A DNA stretch of 57,609 nt, from NCBI GenBank assembly GCA_035395685.1, contig DAOPBR010000013.1:1-57609 (forward strand), written 5' to 3'. The translations under genes and the position numbers were made by a program. The DNA is from JAKJGA01 sp029554345 (GTDB lineage: Bacteria; Spirochaetota; UBA4802; JAFGJZ01). The notes under the pieces are model-generated. The model made no database searches, was not told the origin of the DNA, and worked only from the letters and a program-made list of their open reading frames with translations. This document shows positions 55,115-57,609 of the stretch, piece after piece. The number at the start of each line of letters is the position of its first letter. The first letter of the stretch is position 1.

Positions 55115-55859
55115 GTTGCTGATATTTCTGTTAATACTGGCTTTTCCCTGTGTAGTATACAGCAGATACTATGATTCCCGAATTGGGAAATGGGTCAGTC
55201 CTGATCCGATTTTAGATGAGTATCTGCCGAACGTACAGGACAGATTGGATGCCAAAAAAGCAGGAAAGGAATTTAATCCTGCAGAAGTGCTCAAAGGTCA
55301 TGGAGGGGTTTATAATCCTGTTAACCTTAATCTTTACCATTATGCAGGTAATAACCCAGTGAGATATGTTGACCCAGATGGCAATGCTCTTCTTGATACT
55401 GGTATTCAATTAAAAAAAGGTGATACTGTTCCGGTAGGCTGGGTTTTTAGAGACAATTCATTGTCAACTTTTAATGATGTTCTCTATAAGCCTGGTCCAA
55501 GATGGGTTATGCACAGAAATAGACATGTTTTAAGTGCATATAACGGTCAAAAAATTATAGATTTGGCTGACAAGTGGAAATCTGCTACTTCAAAAATTAA
55601 TTCCGGAGATAAAACTACATCTATAACGCTAATCGCATCGCATACAGGTAAAAGAGACGATGAAGGCAATCAAATATATAATCTTTCAGTAAAAATTCAA
55701 GAAGGAAAAATATCTGAAACAACAAGCCTGTATTTTTTTACTGCCAAAGATAAATTGACAAGTGAAGCTATTATCAAAGCAGATGTTTCAAGTTTAATGA
55801 ATAACATAAGTGGTTCTGCTCGGAAACCAGTGGAGGTCAAAGTTGAAGACAAACGTTAA
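55098..55859 (+). CDS. Secreted RHS tip with variable C-terminal domain, second copy
   Basis: 253 residues. Residues 1-97 (signal peptide and RHS core) are identical to the cassette 1 protein; the C-terminal domain differs most at about 100-150 (for instance FRDNSLSTFNDVLYKPGP vs FQSKSFGFDSIFYKPGP) and less at the end. The KKGDTVPVGWVF, KPGPRWV, GDKTTSIT and EGK.SETTSLYFFTAKDKL motifs are kept, so both are one fold. It overlaps both neighbours as in cassette 1. Confidence 0.78.
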   Translation: MTTLNRLLIFLLILAFPCVVYSRYYDSRIGKWVSPDPILDEYLPNVQDRLDAKKAGKEFNPAEVLKGHGGVYNPVNLNLYHYAGNNPVRYVDPDGNALLDTGIQLKKGDTVPVGWVFRDNSLSTFNDVLYKPGPRWVMHRNRHVLSAYNGQKIIDLADKWKSATSKINSGDKTTSITLIASHTGKRDDEGNQIYNLSVKIQEGKISETTSLYFFTAKDKLTSEAIIKADVSSLMNNISGSARKPVEVKVEDKR

Positions 55860-56262
55860 TTGTATCTTTTTTTTCTCTATTATAATACTAATGATTGGAT
55901 GTTCTCCAAGAGATAAATCTTTAAACGAAGCCGATTTAATCAATATTATTAAGACTGATGATCTAGATAAATTAAAGTTTAATAAAAGTAATATATATAT
56001 AGTTCCAGAACAATTTGATAAAGATACTAGTTATTTTATTCAATCACGCGGATCTGCTTTTGGATTTATTGTAAATGAAGATGGACTTTTAAAAACATTT
56101 ACTTCTGAAAATATTACGAATTTTAAAAATGCCACGACTCTTTATAAGATTGAAAACAATAAGCAAGTTTGGGAAATCAGAAATAAAAAAGAATTAATAC
56201 GAATTGAATTGCATAATGACGAGAACTCAGATTTTGAGATAGTAAAATCAAAAAGGGAGTGA
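55843..56262 (+). CDS. Small lipoprotein, second copy (TTG start)
   Basis: Same TTG start and GGAGG site as in cassette 1. 139 residues, lipobox MIGC. Conserved with the first copy are the NIIKT.DLD segment, the GF.VN region and the NSDFEI.KSKRE ending, while much of the rest has changed. This gene diverges more than its neighbours, as immunity proteins often do beside varying toxins. Confidence 0.7.
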   Translation: MKTNVNCIFFFSIIILMIGCSPRDKSLNEADLINIIKTDDLDKLKFNKSNIYIVPEQFDKDTSYFIQSRGSAFGFIVNEDGLLKTFTSENITNFKNATTLYKIENNKQVWEIRNKKELIRIELHNDENSDFEIVKSKRE

Positions 56263-56324
56263 TTGCCCAGCCTGCGCACATCCTGTGCTTCGGCTGGAAT
56301 AAACTGGTTGCTATTGGCCGCATC

Positions 56325-56421
56325 GCACAACAGCGTGTAGCCGGTTCGGGCGGAGTACCGCCCTCTCCCAAATTGCCTGCGCTGCGCTCCGGCAACTTCG
56401 GCTACACGCGGAACGTTATAG
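56325..56421 (+). other. attC: attC-like recombination site of cassette 3
   Basis: R'' GCACAAC (56325-56331), L'' GCGTGTAGCC (56333-56342), L' GGCTACACGC (56400-56409), R' GTTATAG (56415-56421). 97 bases, almost the same as the cassette 1 site, including the R''-L''/L'-R' spacer asymmetry. Confidence 0.8.
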
Positions 56422-56476
56422 GCATAAAAGCGCGGAATTATCATTGCATGGAATATATTTTGAACTGGGGTCATTA

Positions 56477-57457
56477 ATGTTAATGGATTATTTCTTTCAG
56501 CATAAAAGTGCTACAAAACTTTCAATTCATAAGAGAGATAACGCTCGGACTTTTATTTATCCAATCTATGGTATCGTTCTTGAAGAAGATATAAAAATCG
56601 GAAAAGTTACTTTTGTATCAAAAAATAGTTTAAATGGGGAATTACCCATAAGTCCAATATTTAAAAATGATGTATTTGCTAAAGTTGTAATTACAGATTC
56701 AGTTGCACATAAACTTGGAAATAATTCTCTATCCTTGAAATACCTTAAAGAAACAATCGGTTTTATATTTGTTTTAAACTATCTTGAGCAAACCAAGTGG
56801 GTTTTAAATGAAAGTAAAATTGTAATTAGTAATGAAAAAATATGGACTTTAGATGAAGGACTGATTGTTCACTACTCGAAAGATGCAGATGGTTACAAAC
56901 TTAAGAATACATATTTAATTAGCCATGATTTTTCTTTTTACTTAAATAAACGCAAATTGATAAAATATGATAAATGGTTAAAATTACTATCAAAAGATGA
57001 AACTACTAGAACTCAATTAGAAATGAAAATATGTAAATCGTTAGAATGCATTTTTCATATAGTTAATGATACAAACGCATCAAATAGAATGACGAATTAT
57101 TTTATTTTATTAAATCACATTTTTCGTGTTGATAGCGAAACAGATTTGGATATAAACGGTATTAATCAATTTATTAATTACCTGTTTAGCGTGAAATCAA
57201 AACAAGATTTTTTTAAAGCAGGTAAAAAGAATTCAACAGGGCTTCAAGAAATATATACTAGATGTAGAAATAACATTCAACATGGAATAATTCCTAGTGA
57301 AGAAGAATTTGCTTTAGTTAATGAAGATGATATGATTTCTTTAAAAAAAGTCATTTTTGAGACGTTAATTCTTTTTGTTTCTGATATGGAAATATCCTCT
57401 CTAAATAACTCAAGGGAATTGTTTGAATTAATGACTAAATCATTTAGAAAAAAGTAG
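56477..57457 (+). CDS. HEPN-type protein with an R-x4-H motif
   Basis: Start set at 56477, after GGGG; ATG 56483 is also possible, while 56444 lies within the attC-proximal leader. 326 residues, AT-rich. The C-terminal part has YTRCRNNIQHGIIPSEEE (about 260), in which R-N-N-I-Q-H is the R-x4-H active site of HEPN RNases and is typical of Apea-like HEPN proteins linked to phage defence. The N-terminal 200 residues match no family I know. A defence or toxin function is inference. Confidence 0.65.
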   Translation: MLMDYFFQHKSATKLSIHKRDNARTFIYPIYGIVLEEDIKIGKVTFVSKNSLNGELPISPIFKNDVFAKVVITDSVAHKLGNNSLSLKYLKETIGFIFVLNYLEQTKWVLNESKIVISNEKIWTLDEGLIVHYSKDADGYKLKNTYLISHDFSFYLNKRKLIKYDKWLKLLSKDETTRTQLEMKICKSLECIFHIVNDTNASNRMTNYFILLNHIFRVDSETDLDINGINQFINYLFSVKSKQDFFKAGKKNSTGLQEIYTRCRNNIQHGIIPSEEEFALVNEDDMISLKKVIFETLILFVSDMEISSLNNSRELFELMTKSFRKK

Positions 57458-57477
57458 TAATATTCGCGCTTTTCAGC

Positions 57478-57609
57478 ATATAACTGCGTGTAAGCGCTCC
57501 GCTCCGTGCTCACTTCGTTGCGCGCGGTGCTCGGGCTAAAGCCACATTCGCCTTGTATCCGTCAAATTAACGCATAGATATCAGTATTTTTCGACATTTG
57601 CAATCAGAT
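57478..57609 (+). other. attC: First half of a further attC-like site
   Basis: ATATAAC (R'') is followed by TGCGTGTAAGCGCTCCGCTC; GCGTGTA.GC matches the L'' of the other sites. The returning half (L'/R') is not seen before the window ends. Confidence 0.55.

Larger units (their letters stand above)
54026..56415 (+). mobile_element. Integron-type cassette 3 (diverged copy of cassette 1)
   Basis: 2390 bp between GTTGTGC (54025) and GTTATAG (56415). Gene order, leader hairpin and attC are those of cassette 1. Blocks of near-identity (leader; 51555-52104 vs 54757-55318; attC) alternate with diverged blocks. The same 20-bp terminal complementarity is present (54025-54044 with 56312-56331, 18 of 20). 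Confidence 0.8.
56416..57609 (+). mobile_element. Integron-type cassette 4, runs off the window
   Basis: Starts at GTTATAG (56415). An R'' box ATATAAC is at 57478-57484, and its 20-base arm 57465-57484 is complementary to 56415-56434 (17 of 20). The matching L'/R' half is not found before the window ends, so the attC is cut off, decayed or longer than the 125 bases that remain. The leader hairpin of the other cassettes is absent. Confidence 0.7.

Noticed and set aside
1..57609. tRNA or rRNA genes
   Set aside because: I scanned the gaps between genes and saw no cloverleaf with a conserved T-arm and no rRNA sequence.

Overview
The window is bacterial DNA, moderately AT-rich and densely coding, from an anaerobic, molybdenum-dependent nitrogen fixer with two membranes. 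The outer membrane is inferred from an IPT/beta-barrel protein, several lipoproteins and an Mla-type ATPase. A spirochaete (Spirochaetota, Treponema-like) is my best guess. The grounds are nifI1/nifI2 between nifH and nifD, the wording of the RHS core motif, an adenylate cyclase/FecR/beta-barrel operon and an integron-type cassette array. This is inference, not proof.

Layout. 1-5.0 kb: MoxR ATPase/DUF58 cluster with DUF4129- and DUF4350-like membrane partners. 5.1-6.9 kb: four small minus-strand genes (DinB-like, cupin, VOC, lipoprotein). 7.0-12.7 kb: polA, an ECF-like sigma/anti-sigma pair and an aldehyde dehydrogenase. 12.7-17.0 kb: sbcC-sbcD. 17.1-19.6 kb: modABC, divergent from 19.95-33.0 kb, a compact nif cluster (nifH, nifI1, nifI2, nifD, nifK, nifE, nifN, nifB-nifX fusion, [2Fe-2S] ferredoxin, HEPN-like protein, nifV/leuA-like gene, GNAT, nifA-like activator). 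The nifH leader has a sigma-54 promoter and a TGT-N10-ACA activator site. 33.0-35.7 kb: DUF2156, MlaF-like ATPase and carA. 35.8-39.5 kb: a secreted GH5 enzyme with an inserted domain, a flavodoxin-fold quinone reductase and a D-lactate dehydrogenase-like gene. 39.6-44.9 kb: adenylate cyclase, FecR/FN3 protein and IPT/beta-barrel protein, closed by a strong terminator. 45.0-49.1 kb: alaS, recX, rpsI and rplM on the minus strand.

49.1-50.8 kb has no convincing gene. It is almost continuous hairpins and repeats, some present in two copies whose stems differ by compensatory base changes. 50.8-57.6 kb is an integron-type gene-cassette array: four cassettes, three complete attC-like sites and the first half of a fourth, all genes on the plus strand, no integrase in view. 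Cassettes 1 and 3 are diverged copies of a three-gene unit: a transglutaminase-like lipoprotein, a signal peptide fused to an RHS tip with a variable C-terminus, and a small TTG-start lipoprotein. Cassette 2 carries a nucleotidyltransferase-like protein. Cassette 4 carries a protein with a HEPN-type R-x4-H motif. The start of every cassette is complementary, over about 20 bp, to the sequence just before its own attC R'' box. The array and the repeat region are the most novel parts of the window.

How the parts connect: ModABC supplies molybdate for FeMo-co; NifB, NifE and NifN build the cofactor; the NifV-like enzyme probably supplies homocitrate; NifH/D/K fix nitrogen; NifI1/NifI2 probably shut activity off post-translationally; the NifA-like protein probably activates the sigma-54 promoter before nifH.
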